A stretch of DNA of 64,000 bases from Tenacibaculum tangerinum (GCF_029853675.1 NZ_CP122539.1:1481001-1545000); one strand, 5' to 3'; shown: positions 25,961 to 34,226, counted from the stretch's first letter. Numbers and translations are program-made. Notes: generated from the sequence alone by a model not told the origin.

Positions 25961-26416
25961 ATGAATTATAATAAATTAGATAAGAATTGGAAAGAATTCG
26001 CAAAAAAAGAAAATGCGGAATTAGTATATATTGAAAAAGAATTATTTAACGCAATCAGATGTGAATATATACTTACAATCACTGCTGAATTTTATAAAAC
26101 TAAAATTGTTGGAACATTATGGAAATCGCAGGATGGACATAATAGAAACAATACTATAATTTATATAAAATATAATAATAGAGATTCTTCACAAGCAATC
26201 GATATGAATGATAGAGGAATTAAAAGTTTGTTTGCGAAAAATGAACTAAAAGCTTTAGAAAATAATATTTACCAAAGTTTTAAAAAAGTAGGCGGAAAGG
26301 AATTAAAACTATATGAACATCTTTTGAGACTCGAACTAAACAAAATCATCTCTAAGCACTCTGAATTTGAAGAAATATCTGAAATAATAAATGTGATAAA
26401 AAACTGCACACAATAA
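25961..26416 (+). CDS. Unknown small protein
   Basis: 151 residues, soluble and highly charged, no signal peptide or recognised domain. Beta-rich N-terminal half (YILTITAEFYKTKIVGTLW) followed by a helical C-terminal half. Very AT-rich codon use. Single gene between two palindromic elements. Confidence 0.55.
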   Translation: MNYNKLDKNWKEFAKKENAELVYIEKELFNAIRCEYILTITAEFYKTKIVGTLWKSQDGHNRNNTIIYIKYNNRDSSQAIDMNDRGIKSLFAKNELKALENNIYQSFKKVGGKELKLYEHLLRLELNKIISKHSEFEEISEIINVIKNCTQ

Positions 26417-26418
26417 AA

Positions 26419-26544
26419 ACAACTATAATTCATTCCGGCTAAATTTCCCCGCTGGAAATTCAATCTTATTGATTATCTTTCCACTACAAAGGAAAACGAC
26501 TCACTTACATTTCCTGCAAAAAATTATACACAAAGCCATTAGGC
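26419..26544. repeat. attC-like palindromic element with ATTAGGC right core
   Basis: Begins CAACTATAATT just after the stop codon and ends AATTATACACAAAGCC plus ATTAGGC (26538-26544), so TATAATT pairs with AATTATA and CCGGCT with AGCC; a small inner hairpin TTTCCccgctGGAAA is present near 26444. Confidence 0.5.
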
Positions 26545-26569
26545 TTAATAATGAAAAAAGAACGACATA

Positions 26570-27154
26570 ATGGATAAATTCAAATTCGGACTATTTGACA
26601 TCTTCGTTTACACTTTGCCAGGGTTTATTGTTTTAGTGTCTTTATATTTCCTTTGTCTTGATATTGATTTAACGATTGTTGGAATAATACAGAAATCAAT
26701 GAATACATTAGATAAACTAAGTTTTAATTCTTTCTTATTGGTATTTGTTTGTTCTTATATACTTGGCTTGGTTTTGGACTATTTTGGATATAATTACTTC
26801 AATTTGGTTGGAAAAAGAATTTGGAAGAAAGCTTTAAAAGGAAAAGAAAAGAGTTTATCAAAAATGGAAAATAAATATGTTCTTGTAAGACATTTTAGTA
26901 AAGAAAACTTTATTTACCTTGAACTTTGGAATGCCTCTCGTGGTATGTCCTTTAATCTTTCGTTAGCTTTTATTATTTTAGGTTTATCAATTCTAATTAA
27001 AATTATTGAATTTTCATATTTCAATTCTGACTGGATTATAGCCATTATTGGATGTATAATATTTTCATTTGTGATGTTAAGAAGGGCAGTAACTTATCAT
27101 AAGTGGAGCCATAATACATTAGAAAAGACTGTTGATAAATTGAAACTAAAATAA
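26570..27154 (+). CDS. Unknown four-helix membrane protein
   Basis: 194 residues. Hydrophobic segments near residues 9-30, 52-72, 127-145 and 150-170, with a charged cytoplasmic loop between helices two and three containing YVLVRHFSKENFIYLELWN. I know related proteins only as uncharacterised. It follows a palindromic element by 25 bp and is followed by another by 10 bp. Confidence 0.6.
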   Translation: MDKFKFGLFDIFVYTLPGFIVLVSLYFLCLDIDLTIVGIIQKSMNTLDKLSFNSFLLVFVCSYILGLVLDYFGYNYFNLVGKRIWKKALKGKEKSLSKMENKYVLVRHFSKENFIYLELWNASRGMSFNLSLAFIILGLSILIKIIEFSYFNSDWIIAIIGCIIFSFVMLRRAVTYHKWSHNTLEKTVDKLKLK

Positions 27155-27164
27155 AAATCACAGA

Positions 27165-27351
27165 GCCTAACAAGATGTGTAACCAATAGGGCATTTAAAG
27201 ATAAACTGAAAGTCCTGTTCATTGAGCAAGCAACGCCAAAACAACGTTTTGACGTTTAACAAAAAAAGTAAAAACGTTTGTTTTGACTTAGTGGAAACCG
27301 AAAGTAAATTGCTTCGAATCTGCCCTTCTATCAACACACAGAACGTTAGCG
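27165..27351. repeat. Largest attC-like palindromic element (GCCTAAC ... CGTTAGC)
   Basis: 187 bp. Outer ends GCCTAAC (27165-27171) and CGTTAGC (27344-27350) are complementary but for one bulged base; next AAGATGTGT faces ACACACAG, then AGGGC faces GCCCT. Near the tip GCCAAAACAACGTTTT pairs with AAAACGTTTGTTTTGAC with one bulge around a loop of about 22 nt. The element is a single long bulged hairpin exactly between a stop codon (10 bp left) and a start codon (20 bp right). Confidence 0.7.
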
Positions 27352-27370
27352 ATAATTTGTCAAACTAAAA

Positions 27371-28567
27371 ATGAAACATAAAGTAATACTATTAATAGTT
27401 CTTATATCGAGTCATATTTATTCACAGAATATTGACTTGAATATTGGAAAAGTAACATCAAAAAAATATTATGAAGAAATCGGTTTTGAGTTTATAAAAG
27501 ATAAAATAATTATCCCTGTATCTATCGAAGGAAAAGAATATAAATTTATTCTTGATACCGGTGCTCCAAATATTATTTCAAACGAAATAAACAATTTAAT
27601 AAGCCCTGAGCTAATTCAAACAATACCAGTTTCCGATGCGAGTGGTAAGAAGGAAAATTTAAAAGTTGTATCTGTAAAAAAATTAATGCTTGGTAATATT
27701 GAGTTTATTAACACCGCAACTTTAGTTTATGATTTAAACTCAAATCCAATTTTTAAGTGTTTTGGTATAGATGGTTTTATTGGTAGTAATATGCTTAGAA
27801 AATCAATTATTCAAATTGACAGCAAGAAAAAAATATTAACCATTACAGATAGTCAGAAAAAGTTATCTCTAAATAAAAAAGAATCCATTAAAATTAAACT
27901 TATAGGAAATCAAAGTAGTCCTTATATCTGGATAAATTTAAAAGGGTTAGATAATGGCAAAGAAAATGTGTTAATAGATACTGGAATGGATGGACTCTAT
28001 GATGTCTCTAAAAGAAATTATCAAATATTTAAAGAAAAAGAAATATTTAATGTTACTGGAAAAAGCAAAGGAGCTTCCTCTTTGAGTCTTTTTGGAGATG
28101 TTCCTGTCAATGAACATTATGAATTGTTGTTACCTTCTCTAAAACTAGTAGACACAGAATTTGAAAATGTAGTTACTCATACTACCAATGACAATAATTC
28201 TAGAATTGGTGCAGAACTACTCGAATATGGAATAATGACGATCGACTTTAAACATAAAAGATTTTATTTTAAATCAAATTCTCGTAAAATAAATCTAAAT
28301 GATTTTGGATTTGGATTTACTAGAACTCTGAAAGACGAAAAACTGATAATTGGCTTTGTATGGGACCAAGAATTGAAAAGCAAATTATCTTATGGAGATG
28401 AAATCATAGAAATTAATGGTAAACCTGTAAATATCTGTAATTTAATAACTAAAAATATAATCAATAAAAATGATAAGACTCTAAAAATGAAAATTAAGCC
28501 TAAAAAAGGAGAACTATTTGAAATTAGTATAAATAAAAAGACTATCGCCAATAGTGGTTCTAAGTAA
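27371..28567 (+). CDS. Retropepsin-like aspartic protease with PDZ domain
   Basis: 398 residues with a signal peptide (1-19). Two aspartic-protease motifs occur, FILDTGAPNIIS (Asp62) and VLIDTGMDGLYD (Asp203), giving the duplicated single-chain arrangement, followed by a PDZ domain (about 310-385, YGDEIIEINGKPV). The family is widespread in Bacteroidetes as 'aspartyl protease family protein'; substrates are unknown. Exported. It is a single gene between two palindromic elements, larger than its neighbours in the array. Confidence 0.8.
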   Translation: MKHKVILLIVLISSHIYSQNIDLNIGKVTSKKYYEEIGFEFIKDKIIIPVSIEGKEYKFILDTGAPNIISNEINNLISPELIQTIPVSDASGKKENLKVVSVKKLMLGNIEFINTATLVYDLNSNPIFKCFGIDGFIGSNMLRKSIIQIDSKKKILTITDSQKKLSLNKKESIKIKLIGNQSSPYIWINLKGLDNGKENVLIDTGMDGLYDVSKRNYQIFKEKEIFNVTGKSKGASSLSLFGDVPVNEHYELLLPSLKLVDTEFENVVTHTTNDNNSRIGAELLEYGIMTIDFKHKRFYFKSNSRKINLNDFGFGFTRTLKDEKLIIGFVWDQELKSKLSYGDEIIEINGKPVNICNLITKNIINKNDKTLKMKIKPKKGELFEISINKKTIANSGSK

Positions 28568-28710
28568 TTGTTTGTTCTCGCCCACCTTCAACTACGTTTA
28601 GAGTATCACTTCTGAAAAATCCACTGAGATTCTTAGTTTGGTGTGTGCTTGCAAATTTTGTAACTTGTTCTCGCAACTACTCATAGCCGAAACCAATATC
28701 ACACATTAGA
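28568..28710. repeat. Palindromic-type inter-gene element related to 25724-25855
   Basis: Shares CTCGCC.ACCTTC, CACTTCTGAAAA, a GATT..TAGTTTGGT.TGT.CTTGC.AATTT block and an AACT..TC/GC segment with the element at 25724. The terminal cores are not recognisable, so it may be a decayed copy. Confidence 0.45.
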
Positions 28711-28733
28711 AATCTAGCCTAGTCCTGTTTAAT

Positions 28734-29531
28734 ATGAAAAAGCTAATTTATTTAAGTTCCGTTCTGTTTATATTAATTTCTTGTAATCATAAAAAAGAAA
28801 ACCAAATAATAAAAGCAGACCTTATACCTGAAGAACAACAAAGCGAGCTATTTAAAGCAATAGCAACAATGGATAGTTTATATTTTTCGGCTCAAAACGT
28901 CTGTGATTTAGAAAAATACGCTTACTATTTGTCGGATGATTTTGAGTTTTTTCATGATAAAGCAGGATTAACTGCATCTAAGGAAGAGGAAATGAAAGAT
29001 ATGTCTATTTTTTGTGGAGAAGAACAAAGGAATAGGCAACCTCTTAGAAGGGAGTTAAGTGAAGGTACGCTCAAGGTTTATCCGATTGATAATTACGGAG
29101 CTCTTGAGTTTTGTGATCATGTTTTTTACCTGCAAATCAATGATGGGACAGAAAAAGTTGTAGGTTCTGGTAAATTGACTGCATTATGGAAAAAAGAAAA
29201 CAATGAATGGAAATTAGCACGTGTAATAAGTTATGACCATCAGCATCTTGCCGAAGTTGAACTGACAAGTGAAATTCTGGATCAATATGTGGGTGATTAT
29301 ATTCTTCCTGATAGAATAGTAAATATTAAAAAAGAAGGAAAACTACTTAGAGCAACAGATGTTAATGATGGAAAACCAGGTTGGAATACGCTCCTATTTC
29401 CTGAATCAGAGAATACTTTCTACTTCAACTACGAGAATGTTGTGTACAAATTTATAAAATCTGGAATCAAAATTAAAACCTTGAATATATACGAGAACGG
29501 GAAACTCATCGAGGAAGCAAAAAGAAAATAA
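28734..29531 (+). CDS. NTF2-like (DUF4440) lipoprotein
   Basis: 265 residues. Lipoprotein signal with lipobox ILISC (Cys17). Residues about 38-175 form an NTF2-like/DUF4440 fold: start ATMDSLYFSAQNVCDLEKYA, SDDFEFFHDKAG and end WKKENNEWKLARVISYDHQ. The remaining 85 residues are a beta-rich tail (LDQYVGDYILPDRIVNIKKEG) like the extra domain found after some beta-lactamase-like or NTF2 proteins. It probably lies in the outer membrane facing the periplasm. Function unknown. Confidence 0.75.
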   Translation: MKKLIYLSSVLFILISCNHKKENQIIKADLIPEEQQSELFKAIATMDSLYFSAQNVCDLEKYAYYLSDDFEFFHDKAGLTASKEEEMKDMSIFCGEEQRNRQPLRRELSEGTLKVYPIDNYGALEFCDHVFYLQINDGTEKVVGSGKLTALWKKENNEWKLARVISYDHQHLAEVELTSEILDQYVGDYILPDRIVNIKKEGKLLRATDVNDGKPGWNTLLFPESENTFYFNYENVVYKFIKSGIKIKTLNIYENGKLIEEAKRK

Positions 29532-29656
29532 TATAACGTATGGTAACGTCTATAATTAATGGCTAGTACTCGCCTACTCGCGAAAATCTTCGCAGATTTT
29601 TTTATTGTTTTTTTATTTGCTAAATTAATGCTTAAAACACGCAACTAACTTTATAT
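29532..29656. repeat. attC-like palindromic element (homologue of 25724-25855)
   Basis: Begins TATAACGTATGGTAAC immediately after the stop codon; TCTATAATTAATGGCTAGTA and CTCGCCTACT are nearly identical to the 25731-25755 region. The right end reads CAACTAACTTTATATGAATG, and the next gene starts within it. Confidence 0.6.
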
Positions 29657-29658
29657 GA

Positions 29659-30489
29659 ATGACTGTAAAAAATCTTTCTGACATATCGTTTGAAACTATT
29701 CTAGAGTGCTTCTTAAAAGCATTTGAAAACTATTTTGTCGAATTACCTCGTAACGAAAAATACTATAAACAACGATGGAAAGCGGCTAAGGTAGACTTTA
29801 GATATTCCTATGGCATGTTTGAAGGAGAAAAGATGGTTGGCTTCATACTCCATGCTCTTGACAAAAGAAAAAATAAGCTAATCGCATTCAATACGGGAAC
29901 AGGAGTTATTCCTAAATACAGAGGGAAAAGAATAGTGAATTCTATTTACACCTATGCGTTAAAAGACTTAAAAGAAAAAAACGTTGAACTGAGTGTATTA
30001 GAAGTCATCACTAAAAATGACATCGCCATTAAATTATACGAAGGTATTGGATTCGAAAAATGTAAAGAATACAAATGCTTCAAAGGTGAAATTCAAATTG
30101 ACTCGACTGAAGAAGTCATTTTAAATGAAATAGCCTTAAACGATGTTGATTGGAATAGTTTACCTAATCAAGGTTCATATTCTTGGGACAATCAAAAAGA
30201 ATCTATTTTGGAAGGAAACTATCGATTTTTTCAAGTAATACGTAAAATTGAACCAGAGTCTTTTTTTATAATTAACCCTGAAATAAATTACTTGGCACAA
30301 TTTGACTTGTTAAAAAAAGAGAATAATGGCTGGGCTAGACTTTTCGCAGGAATAATGAAAATTTCCGAGTACATTAAAATTAATAACGTTGATAATAGAT
30401 TGAAAGAAAAGCTAGGTACACTAGCTTTAGTTGGATTAAAAAACACAGTTGATCAATTTGAAATGGAATTAAAAATGAAAAGATGGTAA
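29659..30489 (+). CDS. GNAT-family acetyltransferase
   Basis: 276 residues. The N-terminal 145 residues are a GNAT fold with acetyl-CoA loop VIPKYRGKRIVNSIYTYAL (near 87-105) and a terminal LYEGIGFEKCKEY motif. The C-terminal 130 residues resemble a second, degenerate GNAT-like half with no acetyl-CoA loop. Substrate unknown. Start is ATG at 29659, a few bases after the preceding palindrome. Confidence 0.8.
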   Translation: MTVKNLSDISFETILECFLKAFENYFVELPRNEKYYKQRWKAAKVDFRYSYGMFEGEKMVGFILHALDKRKNKLIAFNTGTGVIPKYRGKRIVNSIYTYALKDLKEKNVELSVLEVITKNDIAIKLYEGIGFEKCKEYKCFKGEIQIDSTEEVILNEIALNDVDWNSLPNQGSYSWDNQKESILEGNYRFFQVIRKIEPESFFIINPEINYLAQFDLLKKENNGWARLFAGIMKISEYIKINNVDNRLKEKLGTLALVGLKNTVDQFEMELKMKRW

Positions 30490-30616
30490 CAATGTATCCG
30501 TAACTACAGCGTATTCGACTACGTCCGAATCCACTCCGAATTGCTATAGCTCTTTCATTATCCGATAAATATTTATTAAATTGGTAGTAACTGATGGTTA
30601 TACCCACCGTTATGTC
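30488..30616. repeat. attC-like palindromic element (homologue of 24071-24222)
   Basis: Begins AACAATGTATCCGTAACTAC at the GNAT stop codon and ends ACTGATGGTTATACCCACC plus GTTATGTC (30609-30616). It shares GTATTCGACTAC, GAATCCACTC and AATTGC with 24071-24222. Confidence 0.65.
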
Positions 30617-30720
30617 TAATATTGACCCGCCCTGAATAAAGGTTACATAATTTTAATCATTATGTATAAAAATGTCAAAGTAATCAGACGGTATTTAGAA
30701 CACTTTAAACTGAAAATTGT
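30617..30720 (+). mobile_element. IS3-type orfA relic
   Basis: ATG at 30662 opens MYKNVKVIRRYLEHFKLKIV, which resembles the N-terminus of IS3-family OrfA proteins of Bacteroidetes (MYKND-VIRRYSE-FKLK type). Only about 20 residues match before the sequence changes. The preceding TAATATTGACCCGCCCTG may be the element's left end. Confidence 0.45.
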
Positions 30721-30953
30721 ATCTCTACCAGGCATTTACAAGCGTAGATCACGCCAAAGGAGAAACAAAAAGTGCTGTCAATTTATACAACCAAATTAAA
30801 ATTATAGGTATCTTTAGGATAGAAAACACCGAATATGGTATCGTTGAAATCAGCGTAAAATCTACCGAAGCTTCGGACCATATTTCAGGACTAGACACCC
30901 TGAAAATGCACAAAAAAATCATACACAAACATCATACAAGCATTAGAAAATGA
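30717..30953 (+). CDS. C-terminal gene fragment or small unknown protein
   Basis: 78 codons from a TTG start; the region from YQAFTSVDHAKGETKSAVNL onward looks like real coding sequence (FRIENTEYGIVEISVKSTEA). It has no plausible start of its own and begins at the border of the IS3-type relic, so it is probably the 3' end of a gene cut by the element. Its stop codon overlaps the start of the methyltransferase gene (ATGA), which suggests the lost gene and the methyltransferase were one operon. Family not recognised. Confidence 0.45.
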   Translation: MYLYQAFTSVDHAKGETKSAVNLYNQIKIIGIFRIENTEYGIVEISVKSTEASDHISGLDTLKMHKKIIHKHHTSIRK

Positions 30954-31747
30954 GCGAAACAAGAACAAAATGGCAACCTGAGCTTTACAATCAAAAGCAC
31001 TCATTTGTTTATCATTATGGAGAGGCGCTGATAAAGTTGCTCAACCCAAAACAAAATGAACGTGTTTTGGATGTAGGTTGTGGCTCGGGACAGTTGACAG
31101 ATAAAATAAACAACCTCTCAAATGAAGCCATTGGAATTGATAAATCTGCTGAAATGATTGCGGATGCCAAATCAAAATTCCCAAACATCGAATTTCATGT
31201 AGGAGATGCTGAAAACTTCGCATTCGAGAAAAAATTTGATGCTATTTTTTCAAACGCAACCCTTCACTGGGTAAAAAATTATAGGAGAGCCATACAATGT
31301 ATGTATGATAATTTAAAACCAAATGGAAAAATTGTAGTGGAATTTGGAGGAAAAGGAAATGTACAGACTATTGTTAATCAGTTGAGAAACTCTTTAAAAA
31401 AAAGAAACTATAAAGAACAATCTGATTTGCACTTATGGTATTTTCCTTCAATCGGAGAGTATTCAACTGCACTCGAATCGGCTGGATTTAGGGTTCTTTT
31501 AGCTGAGCATTACGACAGACCCACTGAACTTGCAGATGAGAATACAGGAATAAAAGATTGGATTTCTATGTTTGCTGAAAGCTTTTTTATCGGGGTTTCA
31601 GAAAATCACATAGCGGAAATTAAATGTGAGGTACAGGAAAAAATTAAGAAACAATGTTTAATTAACGGAAAGTGGTTTGCTGATTATAAAAGAATTAGAA
31701 TAGTTGCAACAAAAGAAAAACTGAACATTATACCATCGAGTGTGTAA
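30950..31747 (+). CDS. SAM-dependent methyltransferase (trans-aconitate methyltransferase-like)
   Basis: 265 residues, class I Rossmann fold. Motif I VLDVGCGSGQLTDKI (39-53), acidic residue after beta-2 in AIGIDKSAEMI, motif post-II FDAIFSNATLHWVKNY (near 94-109) and NGKIVVEFGGKGN. The last is characteristic of the Tam-like group acting on small carboxylates, but the substrate is not provable. Start ATG overlaps the upstream fragment's stop by four bases. A decayed partial copy of this gene's 3' third lies at 33192-33485. Confidence 0.82.
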   Translation: MSETRTKWQPELYNQKHSFVYHYGEALIKLLNPKQNERVLDVGCGSGQLTDKINNLSNEAIGIDKSAEMIADAKSKFPNIEFHVGDAENFAFEKKFDAIFSNATLHWVKNYRRAIQCMYDNLKPNGKIVVEFGGKGNVQTIVNQLRNSLKKRNYKEQSDLHLWYFPSIGEYSTALESAGFRVLLAEHYDRPTELADENTGIKDWISMFAESFFIGVSENHIAEIKCEVQEKIKKQCLINGKWFADYKRIRIVATKEKLNIIPSSV

Positions 31748-32406
31748 ACTTATTTTTTCGGTTTTGTAACCTACGAGTCTTCAATAATTAAATAGATAAC
31801 TCCGAGAGGTCTGTAGTGTTTTTATTTGCAGCCTTGTTGTTATATCGAACAAATACTGCTTTTACATAGGTACAGAGGAACATAAGATGCTACAAAACCA
31901 TACAAACAACATTATGTATAATTGAAAACAATCAATATTGATCATATCTTTCAAATTATGCTTTTTACTATTCATTATCCTTTTCAGGTTAAAGTATTTT
32001 TTACAAAAAATGGTTGAAGAGTATAAGCCCGTAAAAAACAGCCTTATAATTGGAACTAGAAATACTTTTTTTGTCTTTTATTCAAAAAGATCATACCCAA
32101 ATACTTCCTGAAAACAAAGGTCAGCAGATAAACAAACTATTTTTGTATATCTAGTTTAACCCTCAAACTCGATAAAGTTAGAATTATTTAATCTTTCCGA
32201 ACTTTTTAAAACAAAAAGTAAAATTACAGCATTCATAATGGAAATACGATTGTAAAAACCCATTACGTTAACTTTGTTTACAACTGTAGAATACCTAAAT
32301 TGCATTTCAATTTTTTGTTTTACAGTCTTTTACAAGTTTTATTTAAGATTGTCTTTTAAACCCTATTACCCGGCTAACAACCAATTAAAACTAAAAAAAC
32401 AACATA
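31748..32406. other. 659-bp intergenic stretch, no gene recognised
   Basis: AT-rich with stops in all frames. No TPP-riboswitch-like sequence is seen before the ThiG gene. No repeat shared with the rest of the window was found by eye. It may be decayed DNA. Confidence 0.5.
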
Positions 32407-33177
32407 ATGACACTAAACCAAAATGATGATTTTTATATCGCCGAAAAGGCATTCAAATCAAGATTAATAGTCGAAATAACCGGATTTGATCAGACAATGC
32501 TCACCAATCTATTGAATGCGAGCCAATCCGAGATTGTCACCCACACACAAATACAGTCGCTCGATAAACCCAAAAGTAAAGATGGATTACATTGTGAAAA
32601 TGTTCCTAATCACATTACATACATTCCCAATACCCATGGTTGCAAAACTGCCGATGAAGCTGTTGCATTGGCAAGATTAATACGAAAAGCAGGTTTGTCT
32701 GATTGGATTAAACTTGAAGTTTCCCCATATAATACTCATTACATGAGCGATGGTGTAGAAACCCTTAAAGCGGCCGATATTTTAGTAAAAGAGGGCTTTA
32801 AAGTACTTCCCTACATCCATGCCGACCCAGTATTGGCTAAAAGACTACAAGAGGTTGGTTGCTCAACAGTTATGCCACTGGGTTCACCTATTGGTTCAGG
32901 AAAAGGGCTTATAACCAAAGAATTTATTGAAATGATTATTGAAGAAGCGAACGTTCCTGTTATTGTTGATGCTGGTATTGGTAAACCCTCGCACGCTACT
33001 GAAGCCATGCAAATTGGTGCAGATGCAGTAATTGTGCATACCGCTATTATTTATGCGGAAAATCCAATATTACAGGCACAAGCTTTTAAAACTGCCGTTC
33101 AAGCGGGAAGAGCTTCTTTTTTAGCAAAGGGAGATTATTCAAAATACAAAGAAAACAATCCAAAAATCAGTACATAA
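32407..33177 (+). CDS. thiG: Orphan thiazole synthase-like protein (ThiG family)
   Basis: 256 residues, the length of ThiG, a TIM-barrel enzyme that builds the thiazole phosphate of thiamine from DXP, dehydroglycine/iminoglycine and ThiS thiocarboxylate. The Schiff-base lysine is in WIKLEV (Lys102); the phosphate-site loops MPLGSPIGSGKGL and VDAGIGKPSHATEAM are conserved. The first 75 residues are divergent: the usual LVGTGKY-type segment reads LIVEITGFDQTM, and the region after it is shortened. None of thiS, thiF, thiH, thiC or thiE is nearby and no riboswitch is visible. It lies between a methyltransferase gene and a decayed copy of that gene's 3' end. Confidence 0.82.
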   Translation: MTLNQNDDFYIAEKAFKSRLIVEITGFDQTMLTNLLNASQSEIVTHTQIQSLDKPKSKDGLHCENVPNHITYIPNTHGCKTADEAVALARLIRKAGLSDWIKLEVSPYNTHYMSDGVETLKAADILVKEGFKVLPYIHADPVLAKRLQEVGCSTVMPLGSPIGSGKGLITKEFIEMIIEEANVPVIVDAGIGKPSHATEAMQIGADAVIVHTAIIYAENPILQAQAFKTAVQAGRASFLAKGDYSKYKENNPKIST

Positions 33178-33191
33178 TAATCTAAAATAGT

Positions 33192-33485
33192 GAAACTATA
33201 AAGAACAATCTGATTTATACTTATGGTATTTTCCTTCAATCAAAGAGTATTCAACTGCACTCGAATTGGCTGGATTTAGGGTTCTTTTAGCTAAGCATTA
33301 CGACAGAACCACTGAGCCTGCAGAAGAGAATACGGGAATATGGGAATAAAAGATTGGATTTCTGTGTTCGCAGAAAGCTTTTTTATCGGGGTTTCAGAAA
33401 ATCATATAGCGGAAATTAAAACTGAAGTACAGGAAAAAATTAAGAAACAATGTCTCATTAAAGGAAAGTAGTTTGCTGAATTTTA
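33192..33485 (+). pseudogene. Decayed partial copy of the methyltransferase gene
   Basis: About 290 bp match 31404-31690 at about 90% identity by eye. Differences include an 8-bp tandem insertion (GGGAATAT duplicated, near 33335) that shifts the frame and TGG to TAG in AAGTAGTTTGC (about 33470). It starts abruptly at codon 152 equivalent and has no 5' part. Confidence 0.9.
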
Positions 33486-33705
33486 AGGTGTCCTAAAAAG
33501 GGGAAGGCTACAATCTATGTAATACACATAATGTTTAAAAACAATTTCTTTGTGCCGTTTATCAGAAAATCTGACAGACTTTTAATAAGAGTAGTACTTT
33601 TTTGCTAAATTAGCTAAAGAAGCAACAACACCAATTCCTACACAAACTGTTGGCATGAGTGTAGTTTACTAAAATATAAGATTAATTATATAAAAAGACA
33701 CCATT

Positions 33706-34191
33706 ATGAAAAGCATACTAAAAATATTAATAACGATTATTGTCTTCTTCACATTTATCAATGCGTTAATTTTTATAGTAATGGGTATTATGAATATTTA
33801 TAAGGGAATTTCAGGTCTTTTCAATGCTTCGCAAGAAGTTTCATATGCTGCACTGAAAATATTAGATTCATTAGATTTATTTTTGGTAGCTTTAGTTTTT
33901 ATCGTCTTTTCCTCGGGCATTTATAATATATTTTTTCCTCAAAATAACAACAACGCAGCGTCTACTGAGAAAAAACATATTTTACATATTAATAGCTTTT
34001 CACAATTGAAGGTTTTACTATGGCAAACTATCTTAACGACTCTAGTAATTCATTTTGTTGCTAGCATTATACATGCACACGGAAAAATAGATTGGTATTT
34101 TTTAATACTACCCATTTCTATATTACTACTTACCGTGAGTCTCGGGTTATTTCAGTTTAAGGGAAATAACAAAAAAGGTGATGGGCACTAA
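33706..34191 (+). CDS. YqhA-like (UPF0114) membrane protein
   Basis: 161 residues. Four hydrophobic helices (about 5-30, 52-75, 102-122, 130-150). The stretch LDSLDLFLVALVFIVFSSGI and the following IYNIFF resemble the conserved IDLFLLA..L.IFGLGLYELF region of UPF0114/YqhA proteins, and INSFSQLKVLLWQTILT matches the later I.SLDDLK.KL segment. Function of the family unknown. It has its own leader of 200 bp (33490-33705) in which I see nothing specific. Confidence 0.6.
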   Translation: MKSILKILITIIVFFTFINALIFIVMGIMNIYKGISGLFNASQEVSYAALKILDSLDLFLVALVFIVFSSGIYNIFFPQNNNNAASTEKKHILHINSFSQLKVLLWQTILTTLVIHFVASIIHAHGKIDWYFLILPISILLLTVSLGLFQFKGNNKKGDGH

Positions 34192-34226
34192 ATTTGAAAA
34201 TTAAAGCTTATAGTATAGAGCCTAAT

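Noticed and set aside
31748..32406. TPP riboswitch before the ThiG-like gene
   Set aside because: No CTGAGA ... ACCC/GAACCTGA-type conserved core is present in this stretch.
32811..33008. Leftward open frame inside the ThiG-like gene
   Set aside because: Antisense shadow of a strongly conserved enzyme; no independent coding evidence.
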